From Sipunculus nudus (lineage: Eukaryota > Annelida > Sipuncula > Golfingiida > Sipunculidae), in the NCBI GenBank assembly GCA_026874595.1, contig CM049311.1:38460676-38524675 (forward strand): a DNA stretch of 64,000 bases, given 5' to 3'. The position numbers and the translations under genes were made by a program. The notes beneath the pieces were generated by a model. That model worked only from the letters and a program-made list of their open reading frames with translations, did not search any database and had not been told where the DNA came from. Below, one piece after another: positions 24,801 through 35,620 of this stretch. The number at the start of each line of letters is the position of its first letter. Positions within the stretch are counted from its first letter, which is position 1.

Positions 24801-25958
24801 GGAGACATCGAATATTTGTTAAATATTGGTAGAAACATTGAAAGATCTGATAATCTCTCATTTACAGGTCACATACAAGATACTTTGAGATAAATATATA
24901 TATTTGCCTGTCAATGTGTCTTCGAAGATAGGGTTTATCTTCGCAATAATTTCCTTTTCGCGATTATCGCGAATTTGAAACCCTCGCAAACAAAAAGACA
25001 ATCATAGTACACACTGATTGTATCTACACATAATACATTTGAGTAAACATGTTAAAGGTTAAATAGTAATAGCAATCAAGATTAATGGTACCCTTGTCCG
25101 GGCAGAAAAACAAGGCAATGGGTCAGGTTTTATCGTGGATGTTTTTCCTCCTTCATGTGATGAATCACTAATATGTCCACGTGATGGGTTAGTCCCATCA
25201 CAAGTGTACTTGACTGTCCGTGAAGATTTATAATTTTGTTTATCAGCCTTTTTCTTTTCAGACCCTTGGTACATTTTCATTCTGATTGGGACGAAGTAAA
25301 ATACTGCCCAAAATGTCAAGGTGAATTTTAATATATGATGGTTATTATCTTGGCCTGTTTTATTCACAGAGGTGAAAATCCAAACACTGAACCTTTAAGA
25401 ACAGGCTTCAAGATTCATTGGTATGTCTAAACTTTGGTAAGCTGTTTATTTATAACCTTAGGGTTTTATTTTTTTTTCAAATAATGTTTTTGCTGCAGAT
25501 AACTGCCTCACTTTTTAATGCTTGCTTAAGCAGGTACATCTGCAGAATTCCATTCTGGTTTTGGATGAAGGCTGAGGCACACTGAGGAACCCCCGAAAGG
25601 TGCACTCATTAATAAAAGAAACATTCTCCCCACTGAGCTTGTAGTTTGCTCACCCTGCCTTGGGGGGGGGGGGGCAACTGTGAAAAATCTCACTGCTCCT
25701 CAACTGAGACTGGAACTCATGATCTTCCCCGCTTGAAGCCCTTTAGCCACTGGGAAAACAAAAATCAAAACATTTCCTTCTGATATCATTAAGAGTGGGG
25801 GTAGGTACTGAACTTACCTTCATTCTGGCTACCCGTTTCTTCCATGACCTGACCCCGCTGTGCCACACAGCCCACAGTGCTTCATGATTCAGGTTGAGAT
25901 TGACGCCCTCCGGTGTCACAGTAAATGAGAAGGCCACCGCATTATGAGCTTCTCCCAT
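15777..25958 (-). CDS. CPT1: Carnitine O-palmitoyltransferase 1, 5' half of gene (7 coding exons, 3' part outside window)
   Basis: CPT1 sits in the outer mitochondrial membrane and transfers long-chain acyl groups from CoA to carnitine, the malonyl-CoA-controlled entry step of mitochondrial beta-oxidation. Joined exons 25958-25818, 20597-20461, 18617-18443, 17963-17862, 17021-16884, 16526-16449 and 15884-15777 read in frame for about 293 residues. Recognisable family segments in order are the N-terminal [18 protein letters not shown], the VYPAKPW region, two membrane helices, the [17 protein letters not shown] block, the YLRSVRP block, [20 protein letters not shown], the [12 protein letters not shown] motif and the [16 protein letters not shown] helix. 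All junctions have GT donors and AG acceptors with consistent phase. Known family members are about 770 residues, so the catalytic His domain is missing here. I searched 1-15.7 kb on the minus strand and saw no further CPT1 exon. Confidence 0.95.
16449..16526 (-). CDS. CPT1: CPT1 coding exon 6 (VNSNYY motif)
   Basis: This exon has 26 codons, [20 protein letters not shown] followed by SNYYGV. It is one of the most conserved stretches of CPT1 and related carnitine acyltransferases. The acceptor is TGCTTAG and the donor GTAAGT. Confidence 0.95.
16884..17021 (-). CDS. CPT1: CPT1 coding exon 5
   Basis: This exon has 46 codons, [20 protein letters not shown] then [20 protein letters not shown] then WWSTNY. 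It matches the early acyltransferase domain of CPT1, including the strongly conserved LKSWW-TNY block. The acceptor is TTACAG and the donor GTGAGG. Phase 0 on both sides gives the family sequence TNY-VSDWW across the junction. Confidence 0.94.
17862..17963 (-). CDS. CPT1: CPT1 coding exon 4
   Basis: This exon has 34 codons, [20 protein letters not shown] followed by [14 protein letters not shown]. It aligns with the family segment that reads LYSFQxSLPRLPVP and opens the choline/carnitine acyltransferase domain. The acceptor is TTGGTAG and the donor GTGAGT, both in phase 0. Confidence 0.93.
18443..18617 (-). CDS. CPT1: CPT1 coding exon 3 (second transmembrane helix)
   Basis: This 175-bp exon encodes 1 base plus 58 codons. 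It contains the second hydrophobic helix, [20 protein letters not shown], followed by [20 protein letters not shown] and LRSKVWL, which match the CPT1 family segment after its second membrane span. The acceptor is CTACAG and the donor is GTATGA, weaker than the others but in phase 0 with the next exon. After this helix the chain returns to the cytosol, where the catalytic domain lies. Confidence 0.93.
18618..20460 (-). other. CPT1 intron 2
   Basis: Intron between coding exons 2 and 3. It holds one MITE at 18891-19043 and otherwise no recognisable feature. Confidence 0.8.
18891..19043. mobile_element. Short MITE with CAGTAAAA termini, copy 1
   Basis: This 153-bp element starts CAGTAAAAACTCGAAATTAC and ends with the inverse GGCAAGGTTTTACTG. 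Its inner arms repeat the phrase GACCACC/GGTGGTCG in opposite orientation. The right side is followed by TA. A second copy lies at 23004-23181. The CAGTAAAA end and TA flank suggest a mariner/Tigger-like non-autonomous element; this is inferred. Confidence 0.7.
20461..20597 (-). CDS. CPT1: CPT1 coding exon 2 (first transmembrane helix)
   Basis: This 137-bp exon encodes 45 codons plus two bases: [13 protein letters not shown], then the hydrophobic stretch [17 protein letters not shown], then [16 protein letters not shown]. The hydrophobic stretch is the expected first membrane helix of CPT1, and the following polar part starts the short intermembrane-space loop. The acceptor TTAACAG and donor GTAAGA are clear. 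The codon left open (GG) is completed by the first G of the next exon. A plus-strand reading frame across the same bases is a shadow. Confidence 0.93.
21365..21450 (-). mobile_element. tRNA-like SINE remnant
   Basis: On the minus strand an A-box-like TGGTTGAGTAGTTAACATG is followed about 50 bases later by a B-box-like GATTCGAGCC. This spacing and content fit a tRNA-derived SINE head. No cloverleaf with complete arms can be drawn, so it is not called a tRNA gene. Confidence 0.45.
23004..23181. mobile_element. Short MITE with CAGTAAAA termini, copy 2
   Basis: This 178-bp element begins CAGTAAACCCTTGCCTCATG and ends AGATTTTACTG. It is flanked by TA on both sides (23002-23003 and 23182-23183), consistent with a TA target duplication. 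The inside repeats GACCACC and GACGACCACTTG like the copy at 18891, in the opposite orientation. Confidence 0.75.
24111..24469. repeat. Two-copy 180-bp tandem duplication in CPT1 intron
   Basis: Units 24111-24290 and 24291-24469 are nearly identical. Both begin AGGGGCAAC-GCTGACAAGG and end near ACCAGAGA-CTAATTTTCA. Differences are a few substitutions and small indels, so the duplication is recent. Confidence 0.9.
25690..25757 (-). mobile_element. tRNA-like SINE remnant
   Basis: On the minus strand CAGTGGCTAAAGGGCTTCAA resembles an A-box region, and GAGTTCCAGTCTC a degenerate B-box about 30 bases on. The call rests on these two motifs only. Confidence 0.35.
25818..25958 (-). CDS. CPT1: CPT1 first coding exon (N-terminal regulatory domain)
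   Basis: The exon has 47 codons from ATG at 25958 to AAG before the donor GTAAGT. This equals the 47 codons that vertebrate CPT1A has before its first coding-exon junction. It begins MGEAH, keeping the Glu at position 3 and His at position 5 that are known in CPT1A to matter for malonyl-CoA sensitivity. I chose this start because of that match, a good Kozak context (CAAAATGG), and a convincing acceptor (TTTCAG) just upstream that would put the exon start at 25966. The frame is also open upstream to ATGs at 26048 and 26045, and a second acceptor-like TTGTTCAG lies at about 26063-26069. A 30-residue N-terminal extension from an alternative exon start therefore cannot be excluded. Confidence 0.92.
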
Positions 25959-26469
25959 TTTGGCAGCTGAAACATCAGTAAGACCAATGTCAGCTTTAAA
26001 GTTGTCTTTCACTGGGTGAGCAACACCATTTGTTAACCTATCCATCATCGACTTATCTCAATCTGAACAATAACCACAGCAAATCAGTGTTCACACAATT
26101 TTAATCTTTAATAAATCTTCCTTTTTTCACTCCCATTAGAGCTAAGCTACCACCTCTTGTATGACCTGTATCAAATGTGATTATAAATCTTAATGATCAA
26201 CACTTCAGATAAACTGGACAATGTCTCCCTATCTCCCAGAATGCTCTGATAAACCTGGTGGACCTCAGTCACTGTGTGTCACTGTGATGGGATTGTACTC
26301 AGATTAACAGTACAGTTTTCTGCAAGGCTGGAGGCCAGCCAAATCCGATACCATTCCCTCCTGATTAATCGGACAAATGACCAACTTCAGTGAATATATA
26401 TCAAACTTACATAGTTCTTATATATTCAAATATAGTTCATATATAAATGATATAGAATATATGGTATGT

Positions 26470-27140
26470 CTTTATGAAGGATCCGTAACTTCTGAAACTA
26501 ACACAATATTGACCTAATTTCTGGCAAGTGCATAGGAAATATGCAGAGAACCAAATATGCCAAATCTGAATGAAACAACACCAGTGGTTTTGTAGTGGGC
26601 AGTGATGCAGTGTAACATTAGTTTTTTTTATGATTTCAAAATGGAGGTTTTGCCTAATTTCTCAAAGGATCAGTCTCTGAACTGATTTTCAGTGCAGGAG
26701 AACTTAGGGACATCTAACTCTATTGAATGTTGAAATTTGTAGGTCTTATGGTTTCAAAACATGCCTTGTTAACAGAAAAAATGTTAAATCCTAACAATTT
26801 CATGAGGACCCATGACTGATAGAAATTCTTGTCCCCTAGGATATAGGCAGATCGAGGTAAAAATCTAAAATAATATCAAATGGCGATAACGTCTATCAGG
26901 AAAAAGTAATACAGGCCATAGCTGGTTGACATGATTGGTTTGTATTGATGAGTAAGAAAAAGTTGCAAATAATATTTTGTGACCAAACCATGCATTCTCT
27001 AACTTTAAAATTGAAGCATGTGAGCAGTTTGTGAACATAAGATGTATATTATAAATAACTATGATCATTGGTTGGCTTTTTGATAAATTGTTGACAGTTT
27101 AGTAGTTTACACATTTGCACAATTGGATCTATTTTTTTTT
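26470..27140. repeat. Decayed satellite and family-1 fragment
   Basis: 26480-26770 resembles the 650-bp satellite (CTGGCAAGTGCATAGGAAAT, GTGGTTTTGTAGTGGGCAGT). 26855-27140 matches the unique part of copy C at 8280-8540 (phrase GGTAAAAATCTAAAATAATA). No ends are preserved. Confidence 0.7.
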
Positions 27141-27199
27141 TAACTAGATATATCATAGTATCCCCAGACAATTAATCCCCCCTCCCCCCTTTAAGAACT

Positions 27200-28410
27200 G
27201 GCCCCCATCTTCAGCAACAATTAATATCAGTCCACACTCATAGAAAAGGTCACTCTCATAGAAAAGGTCATGACTCCAATTTCAATATACATCATCCCAT
27301 AACCCATATCTATGTATATGCATAATATGAAAGAAATCTGTCCATTAGTTTTTGACTTATAATGCTGACAGTACTGTTAGGTGGCAATGATGGGGTATTA
27401 AACGGCACGAAAACAAGTAAAAGAATAACAGGTGGCTCTATCAGTTTCCGGTACATGACAACACTATCCAAGAATTTCGGTCAAGTTGATTTTTGGACCA
27501 ATCAATGCATCCCTTATTGAGATATTAATGATTTTGTGTGATTTTCACCATTAATGGCAATATTCAAGGTCAAGGCCACTCTCATATGAAAGGTCATGAC
27601 CCAAATTTAAATAAACATCATCCCATAACCCATATCTATGTATATGCATAATATGAAAGAAATCTGCCCAATTTTTTTTACTTATAATGCTCACAGTACT
27701 GTTAAGTGGCAATGATGGGGGTATTAAACGGCACGAAAGCAAGCTAAAGTATAACAGGTGGTGCCACCTGTTTCCAGTACATGACATTACTATCCAAGAT
27801 CTTCGGTCAAGTTGATTTTTGGACCAATCCGTTATTGAGATTTTAATGATTTTGTGTGATTTTCACCATATATGGCAATATTCAAGGTCAAGGCCACTCT
27901 CATAGGAAAGGTCATGAACCCAATTTAAAATAAACATTATCCCATAACCCATATCTATGTATATATGCATAATATAAAAGAAATCCGTCCATTAGTTTTT
28001 GACTTATAATGCTCACAGTACTGTCATGTAGCAATTTTGGGGGTATTAAACGGCACACAAACAAGTAAAGAATAATAGGTGGCACCACCAGTTTCTGGAA
28101 CATGACAAGCTTATCCATGATCTTCCATCAACTTGATTTTGGGATCAATCCATGCAAGATTTCTTGAGATATTTAAGAATTTGTGTTATTTTCCCCAAAA
28201 TTTGACCTATTTAAGGTCAAGGACACTCTCCTAGTCAAGGTCATGACCTCATTTTAGATAGGCGTCGTCCTCTCACCCATATTTATACATATACCAAGTT
28301 TGGTAAAGATCCGTGAAATATTTTTTGAGTTATCGTGCCAACAAGATTTATATGCCGCGGCGGGACCGGTATGAAAACATAGTATCCCCCGACTTTGTCA
28401 GGGGATACAA
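27200..28410 (+). mobile_element. Family-4 element: 318-bp satellite with terminal hairpin
   Basis: About three and a half units of about 320 bp share CAAGGTCAAGGCCACTCTCA, CCCATAACCCATATCTATGT, GGTATTAAACGGCAC, an AGGTGG-CCACC phrase and GGACCAATCC. The block ends in the hairpin GTATCCCC...GGGGATAC at 28382-28408 followed by AA. The phrase AAACATAGTATCC before the hairpin is the same as at the family-3 right ends (35585, 49935). A minus-strand relative occupies about 53690-54375. No left end was found. Confidence 0.7.
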
Positions 28411-31400
28411 TTATTCAATATATGTTAGCTCCAACACAAATTCTTTTATGGATAGCCAGATGATTTATGACTGCAAGGTCTACCTCTTGGTGTTTTAGGA
28501 CTGTTATTTTTTTAAGAAGTGCCCCTCTGTGTTGAAAGTGCCCATGTATGCACTGATGGAAAAATAGCTTAATATTAACAGCTTTGCTTTTCTTAAACAA
28601 ACTGAAAGTGACAGATTATGGACAGAAATCTGAATGCAACTGAAAGTTATTTAACCATATTAAGGAAACTGTGACTGCTTGATGAATTCAAATAATAATT
28701 CATCATATAAGGCAGAATAGAAATCACTGCATGTTGGCTTTTCCAAACACTGGAAAGATGAGTTTCATCATAAATTTACCCTGCCAAACTAGAATGACAA
28801 TTTTAATTTGTACTGTGATAAACAGAAATTATTTAATGGAATGATTAATTTGTCTCTGGGAAGTTCTGGACCCTCCCAAATCCTTTTTCACTCCTAAAAA
28901 ACAAATGAAATAAATTTAATTCTTCAAACCTACACACTGATCCCTTTCCTAATGTGAAATGATATTTACAATGCATAATGAAACTACAGTTAATAAACAT
29001 TCAACAATCAAACAGTTTTTTTCAATCCTACCTTTTTACGGTTATGTCAACTTGAACATTGGTATGAGCACTAACCTTGTCAAGGTGAACACAGATCTGC
29101 GTCACAACAATAACTACACTGACTGACCAGGGCCAGGTTTGTTGATCAGTGTATTATCAAAGCTTTGACACAATTATGTACCAATGTTGTGCACGCCTGC
29201 TAAGTTCATAAAGCAGTCATGTATCCCTGAAATAACCTATAGCTCATTCCTTTTTACATCGCTGTACCACACTGATAGGAGACAGCTTAATAAATTATAC
29301 GTACTCCTCCACACAACATCTTATGTATCAATATGACAGGCTCTAGTAAACATTAAAGGTGCATGTCATTATGTGGTACTGGTTGACTGACAAGAACGAC
29401 AGTTGTAGTTACAACTTGCCTGTCATAGGTATACAGGGTGTGAGCTTAACAATTCAAGCTCTACCGCATAATTTTAAGATTTACATTTAAAATGACACCT
29501 AAATTCTCATAGTAAAGGCCACACATAACTATGATACATGAATTCTATCAAGTTTGTATGGTTCTTTTGATTTAAAAAAAAACAGTATATTTTACACATA
29601 AATATACATGCACTGGAGACAATATATATATATATATACTTGTAACTGAAATGAGACATCAAAGTATACCTTACCTTTCTATGAACAGAAGCCAGCTAAG
29701 GGTATCAAGTAAAAGGTGACAAAAACCACCTCATAAGAGATTTATTGATTCAGCAACAAGACCTGAATTATAGTAATATCCCCTGGTGTTAGCTGACAAA
29801 ATAACTTTCTTGTTGTATAAATAAAGTCACCATAACTACATTGTCAGTAAGACTCATTAACACATGTTGTTGGGGCCTTCATAGTAATTAAGTATTTGTG
29901 CCTTGCTTCATAGCTGGCATGAGCCCACATAATTCAGCTAATCATCATAATTAATCTCTACACAATTAAGAATTAGTACTTTACAGCTGGTTCTTTAGGT
30001 CCTTTAATTTGACCACAGAATGAGATTTAGCAAGAATGAACACACCTTTCAATATGCACTTAATTCTTTCATTTCTACATTTAATTAAGATTTAAATACA
30101 GATGTGGCAATCCTATTTGCTAGTCATTATTTCCCTTGGGAGAGCTGGCTAACAAGCTACTGTATCTGGCAGGTGGCCTGAGTAACAAAACACCTGAATT
30201 TACTGAGGTCAAGGTTGGTGGCCTGCTGTGGTATCCCTCTGAGAGAGACTACTCAGGTGCCCAGAAAGAAGGGCACACTTGAAAACAAGGGTTGGCCAAG
30301 GTCGGTAGCCTGTTTGCAAATAAGAAATGTTCACGTGAGGTTAACACACATGAGAAGCAGAAAGCATAAATATCTGTTAACTGAAAGCTTCCCCTGTGAG
30401 GCTGTCCTGCTTTACACATGCTAGGTCAGGGCTGAACTATTGAAAGTACTTGCCAAGTAGGGAAGTTACATTTAGCTTTTACTTGTCCTACATGGTTTTT
30501 ACTTGCCCTACAAAATCAATGATTGCAGCCACAAACACAAAAAAGGGTTCCATATAATTATTTTACAACAATAAACATGTGTAAGTGTTTGTTTGTTTGT
30601 AGTATTTTATTTAATATCAGCACAGATTCACATTCTTGTCATTTAAGATGGAGGTATTACAATATGATTTCATTTCCCCAAGAAAGAATATTGCAACAGG
30701 TAACTGAAGATTAGTTAAGATGTGACATTTGGCCTTTGCCCAGTCAGGAAAGTAGTAGCCTACTTTTGGTTACCCTACCACAATTATCTGCCCAGGATGA
30801 GCATGAAGGTCATTCTCATTTGCGATGTGCCCTGTTTTTCTAAACATAATTTCCTATATGGAACTGGTTTCTCATGAAGTGGATAACACTATTATTAATT
30901 TCTCCAATGCCACATATTTAATACCTGAATGAAAACATGAAAGCATTAAGGCTAAATTTAGAAACAGTAGAAATCCCTTTATTCTTAAGCTAAGGGACAC
31001 TGTTCAGATAAATGGTCATTAGCATAAATGATTCTGCATGGAGGTTACTACTGTATTTACTGAAAGACCAAAATCAATGAATCTAGCCCATGGATATTAC
31101 AGGATGGCTACAATATCCTATTACATTTTTATCAATTTAATCAATACACCATGTTATATACAAAATCACTGCCCTTAAAAAATAAGCATCAATCAACTGT
31201 TATTTTACCAAATTCATGTCATGTATAGCTCCAATGATAACTCATATGATATGTTGTACAAATGTAGAAAGTAGACCAGGAAAGCTCAAAAGTGTTTAAA
31301 TACAGGTGTTTATAAAAGAATGAAATGAAAAAGTGAATAATAAATAATCAATTCTAATAAAATAATTTTATTATTTCTCTTTCTCAAACGGCAATTATTG

Positions 31401-31900
31401 TTTCTATTATACCAAAGTTCTTGAGTAACCACCTTCAGGAGCCAGAGAACAAGTCATTAAATTAAAAAAAAAAATACTGAAACGGCTTGACTTATCACAA
31501 TGGTAACAACACTCAGATCACCGTTTTCCTTCAGGAACCAAAAGATAACTTGCCTTTAAACAAAAGGCTATCAACAGGCCTTGTGATCTTATGTGACAAT
31601 CATATTGTTATGAGGGAAATAGTACTTACAATTTTTCATCATAACAGACACTGCTGAACTGAGCAGGCATGCAGCAGACGCTTAAAAAAACATATGATAA
31701 CCTTGTTTTGAAAAAGGGGGCACTAACTAGTGCAGACATAGTGGTCAAAGTCTGGTGTGAGTAAGTAGGCCACGCATGTACAACTCATTGATCCTGTTAC
31801 TTTTTATCTGATCTTTCTACTGGCGGTGACTGATATGTTTATTACCCAATATACCTGGTCTCCTTATATGGGCTGCAGCAATACGAGTATGGTGGTGTAA
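28411..31900. other. Unassigned sequence, no gene seen
   Basis: AT-rich DNA upstream of the CPT1 coding region. It contains a short TA microsatellite (about 29622-29638). I see no exon, RNA gene or recognised transposon here. A non-coding CPT1 exon could be present but cannot be recognised by eye. Confidence 0.6.
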
Positions 31901-31902
31901 GG

Positions 31903-32070
31903 TAAAAAAAAAAATAAAAGGTATGGTTCTCAAGCACCACCCATGTAAATTTTAACCCCCCCCCCCCCCCGGCATCAAATTTTTATTTTGATTTTCATCT
32001 TTCAAGATAAAATAATACAATTTTGATCAGATTTCCTTTGTTTTGTAGTGCTTTAACCTGTTTAGCATGA
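31903..32070 (+). repeat. Interspersed repeat, copy 1 of an inverted pair
   Basis: About 160 bp matching the reverse complement of 47806-47968 at high identity (AAAAGGTATGGTTCTCAAGC, TTTTAACCCCC, TTTTATTTTGATTTTCATCT). It includes a C-run at about 31958-31972 that is only five C long in the partner. Confidence 0.85.
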
Positions 32071-32196
32071 AAATTCTGTTATTATCAAGCTTTTCCCTGA
32101 TCATGTGACACTTTTATTAAAACATTCAAAAAAAGGTAAAAAAAAAATCACCGCCTGCACTAATATCTGAAAAAAAAGCCTGAGAACCAAAACATT

Positions 32197-32330
32197 TTTT
32201 TTTGGCTGAATGGTTAGTGCACCTGACTCTTGACCGCAACGTTGTTGGTTTGGGTCCTGATCCAACTGCCTTCTGCACTAATCTCCTAGCCAAAGTCTTT
32301 ACCACAAAGGTGCATCATTTAGTGACACAT
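32197..32330 (+). mobile_element. tRNA-derived SINE head
   Basis: TGGCTGAATGGTTAGTGCAC fits an A box, and GGTTTGGGTCCTGATCC about 30 bases on fits a degenerate B box. A T-run precedes it. No proper acceptor stem is visible, so it is called a SINE and not a tRNA gene. Confidence 0.5.
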
Positions 32331-33061
32331 TTAAACCAACAGATTTTTTCAAAATGTGACATTTTTTATATTATTATTATACAAAATGAACATACAAAAC
32401 AAGGAGAAAAACAAATACACAGAACAAATATCAAACATCACATAGTTACACATACACAAGTATGAATATAGTCAAAATTAAATATTAATCTTAATTAGAT
32501 TTCAAAGACCAAAAATAGCATGTAAGTGGATTAAATTTGAAACATAAAATAAGGTGAAAATATTGAAGCATACTAGTTTAATCAAATATTTTGCCTCATG
32601 CTCAACCAGAAAATTCTTATTTGAATTATCATCAGTAGGGGACACCAGTAAAGTGTCAAGTTCCTCCTCAAGTATTTTTGAAAGAGGTATACAGTTTTTC
32701 ATGTATTTCCTGTGCATACGTAGTAAATACCAAAGGCTTATTCACAAACCAATTCTTAAGAAACTAAAAGGTGTGTTAAAATTACTAATTTTGGCAAGCT
32801 ATACAGAATTCTGATAGTGATCCCAATTCAATAAAGCTTATACCTCTAACTAACAGGGTTGTTATTTTTCCCGGGAAAAACTAGTTTTTCCCAGACAGTG
32901 GGAAAAACCCGGGATTAATTGGGAATAACTGGGGATAACTGGTTAGTACCGGGAATTACTGGGGAAAATGTCTGATCAAAATTTTTGAGAGAGTATAATG
33001 ATGTATATTAATAATTAATTAATTCTGTTTAATGTTACATGTTGAAATTATATTATATGTG

Positions 33062-33124
33062 TGTGTGTGTATATATATATACACATACATATATACATAT
33101 ATGCATATATATATATCCACGTGA

Positions 33125-33203
<79 letters not shown>

Positions 33204-33205
33204 GT
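33062..33205. repeat. TG and TA dinucleotide microsatellite
   Basis: A (TG)n block is followed by long (AT)n with two short interruptions. Open frames across it are low-complexity artefacts. Confidence 0.97.
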
Positions 33206-33470
33206 GTGTGTGTGTGCAATATTTCCACAACTCATACTTGTGCATTACTATTACTTAATTACCAATTAACTGCAACATAAACTTTAGTAGGTGAGCTGAC
33301 AAAAGTAATCAAGCATGTTAACCTAATCAAGGCCAAGTTAATCTTGGGGGTACAGAAGTTTGAAGAAGCTATGCTAGTCATGTAGGGCTCATACAACTAG
33401 TTAGCTAGGGTGAGAAGAAACCAACCACCCATTTTGGCATCACTTGGGGAAACCCTGTCCAGCATGATGC

Positions 33471-33474
<4 letters not shown>

Positions 33475-33534
<60 letters not shown>
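33475..33534. repeat. (AT)n microsatellite at left edge of the foldback
   Basis: Sixty bases of pure AT repeat directly abut the left inverted repeat; a matching tract abuts the right one. Confidence 0.97.
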
Positions 33535-33537
<3 letters not shown>

Positions 33538-34166
33538 ACAGGACAAACTCCGATCCAGTAGAATCGTCGATCCTACTAGGACAAAGTCCTTTGTACAAGG
33601 AGAAACTCCGATCAGACTTTCTACTAGTAGGATCGGCGATTCTACTAGGACAAACTCCGATCATAGCCTCTACTAGGACAAACTCCGATCAACCAGAGAC
33701 CACAACATAATTATACTTTCTACTTGTAGAATCGGTGATTCTACTAGAACAAACTCTGATCATAGCCTCTACTAGAACAAACTCGTATCAACCAGAGACC
33801 ACAACATAATTAGACTTTCTACTAGTAGAAGTGGTGATTCTACTAGGACAAACTTTGATTGTAGTCTCTACTGGGACAAACTCTGATCGTAGTCTCTACT
33901 AGGACAAACTCCAATTGCATGTAGTCTCTACAAGGAGAAACTTACCATAATTTACCTTATTTCTGAAACCTGAAATTAAAAATGAATAAAACACAGTAAT
34001 ATTTTAACCAAATGTTTTATTTATGTATTTGAAAAAAAAAAAGGGAAAAATAAATACAAGCACATATGATAAAACACAATATCCCACGATTATATATACA
34101 AGTCACAGATATACATCTAAATGTTTCATTCAGACATATTCATACAATTTTATTTGATAAAAAAAA

Positions 34167-35620
34167 ACTAGAATACGGGTAGTCGACAAGCGACTACGTG
34201 TATCTGCCTAAATCAGAGTGGAACGGGTGAAGTGAGGCATGGATTGAGTAGCAAGGGGAAATAGAGTGAAGTGTTGCATATTAGCATGGATGTCTGCAGC
34301 CAAATGGTGTATGTAGGTTGCACCACCTACCACAAAATCCAGAAAGCCATCCAAGTTGTATACATATGCAAAATTTGAGGCAGATAAGTCAAACCACTAT
34401 ATGTTTATGAGTGATTTTAGCCCGTGGCAGACAAACTGATGGACGCTGTGCAAAAATGGTTGAAGGTGGCGCCACCAGTTTTGCGTATGATAAAGAGTTA
34501 TGTGAGAACTATACACATGCAAAACTTTGGCCCAATCGGTCAAACGGTTCCCAAGATATGAGCTTGGATGTCTGCTGCATAAACTAGAATGCAGGTGGCG
34601 CCACCTGTCATAAAATCAGAAAAGCTATCCAGGATGTATACGCATGCCGAATTTCAGGTGAATTAGTCAAATCACTGCAGAGATATGAGTGATTTTATCC
34701 CATGGCAGACAAACAGATGGGAGCTGTGCAAAAATGGCTGCAGGTGGCACCACCAGTTTTGCGTATGATAAAGAGCTATGTGAGATCTATACACATGCAA
34801 AATTTTGGCCCAATCGGTCGAACGGTTCCCGAATTATGAGCTTGGATGTCTGCAGCGTAAACGTAAATGTAGGTGGCTCCACCTGTCATAAAATCAGAAA
34901 AGCTATCCAGGATGTATACGCATGCCGAATTTCAGGTGAATTAGTCAAATCACTGCAGAGATATGAGTGATTTTATCCCATGGCAGACAAACAGACGGGA
35001 GCTGTGCAAAAATGGCTGCAGGTGGCGCCACCAGTTTTGCGTATGATAAAGAGCTATGTGAGATCTATACACATGCAAAATTTTGGCCCAATCGGTCGAA
35101 CGGTTCCCGAATTATGAGCTTGGATGTCTGCAGCGTAAACGTGAATGTAGGTGGCGCCACCTGTCATCAAATCAGAAAAGCTATACAGGATGTATACGCA
35201 TGCTGAATTTCAGGTGAATTACTCAAATCACTGCAGAGATATGAGTGATTTTAACCCAAGGCAGACGAACAGCTGGACACTGCAAACATGGTTGCAGGTG
35301 GCGCCACCATTTTTTGTGTATGTTATAAAGTTATCCAAGGGCTACATTTGTGCAAAAAAATTTTCCTGATCCGTCAAACGGTTCCCGAGATATGTGGGTT
35401 TATATGTGGAAACAGACGCACAAACGGACGCAGAGCGCAGAGGAAAGGTCAGAGGTCAAAACAAAATCGGGGCGCAGCAGTTCACATGTGACCCAAACAT
35501 TATCCCGGGTTTCGAAAAAATTCCGCCCAGCGGTTATGGAGGAGTTCTCCGGACACCTACGTGGCGGCGGCGTGCAGCTGAAAACATAGTATCCGCAAAA
35601 CTCTGTTTTGGCGGATACAA
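34167..35620 (+). mobile_element. Family-3 Helentron-like element inside the foldback
   Basis: The left end ACTAGAATACGGGTAGTCG contains a hairpin (GTAGTCG-ACAAG-CGACTAC) followed by TGTATCTGCC. The right end is a hairpin whose outer part is GGCGGATACAA, the inverse of TGTATCCGCC. The core is a 278-bp dimeric satellite (34465 to about 35310). A second copy lies at 48642-49973. Protein-like frames in the satellite repeat exactly every 278 bp and are artefacts. Confidence 0.8.
34465..35310 (+). repeat. 278-bp dimeric satellite with GGTGGCGCCACC
   Basis: Half-units of 128-130 and 147-150 bp alternate. Each starts with the palindrome GGTGGCGCCACC or a one-base variant (34465, 34594, 34743, 34871, 35021, 35150, 35297). 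The two halves share ATAAA-AGCTAT and TATAC-CATGC phrases but otherwise differ, making a two-monomer higher-order unit. The phrase CAATCGGTCGAACGGTTCCC marks one half, ATATGAGTGATTTTA the other. Confidence 0.92.

Larger units (their letters stand above)
20598..25817 (-). other. CPT1 intron 1 (between coding exons 1 and 2)
   Basis: This 5.2-kb intron contains a tRNA-like SINE remnant (about 21365-21450), a MITE (23004-23181), a 180-bp tandem duplication (24111-24469) and a second tRNA-like remnant (about 25690-25757). The remainder shows no exon, RNA gene or recognised element. Confidence 0.8.

Noticed and set aside
32201-32263. Possible functional tRNA gene
   Set aside because: A- and B-box-like motifs are present but acceptor and anticodon stems cannot be formed; a SINE head is more likely.
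33019-33676. Reading frames of repeated Tyr-Ile
   Set aside because: They translate the TA/TG microsatellites and have no coding meaning.
33535-33960. CRISPR-like array of palindromic repeats with spacers
   Set aside because: The repeats are irregular in length and spacing, have an inverted counterpart at 36165-36656, and the DNA is eukaryotic; it is a foldback arm.
34689-35369. Tandem reading frames beginning MILSHGRQTDGSCAKM
   Set aside because: They repeat exactly with the 278-bp satellite period and lie in a non-coding core repeat.
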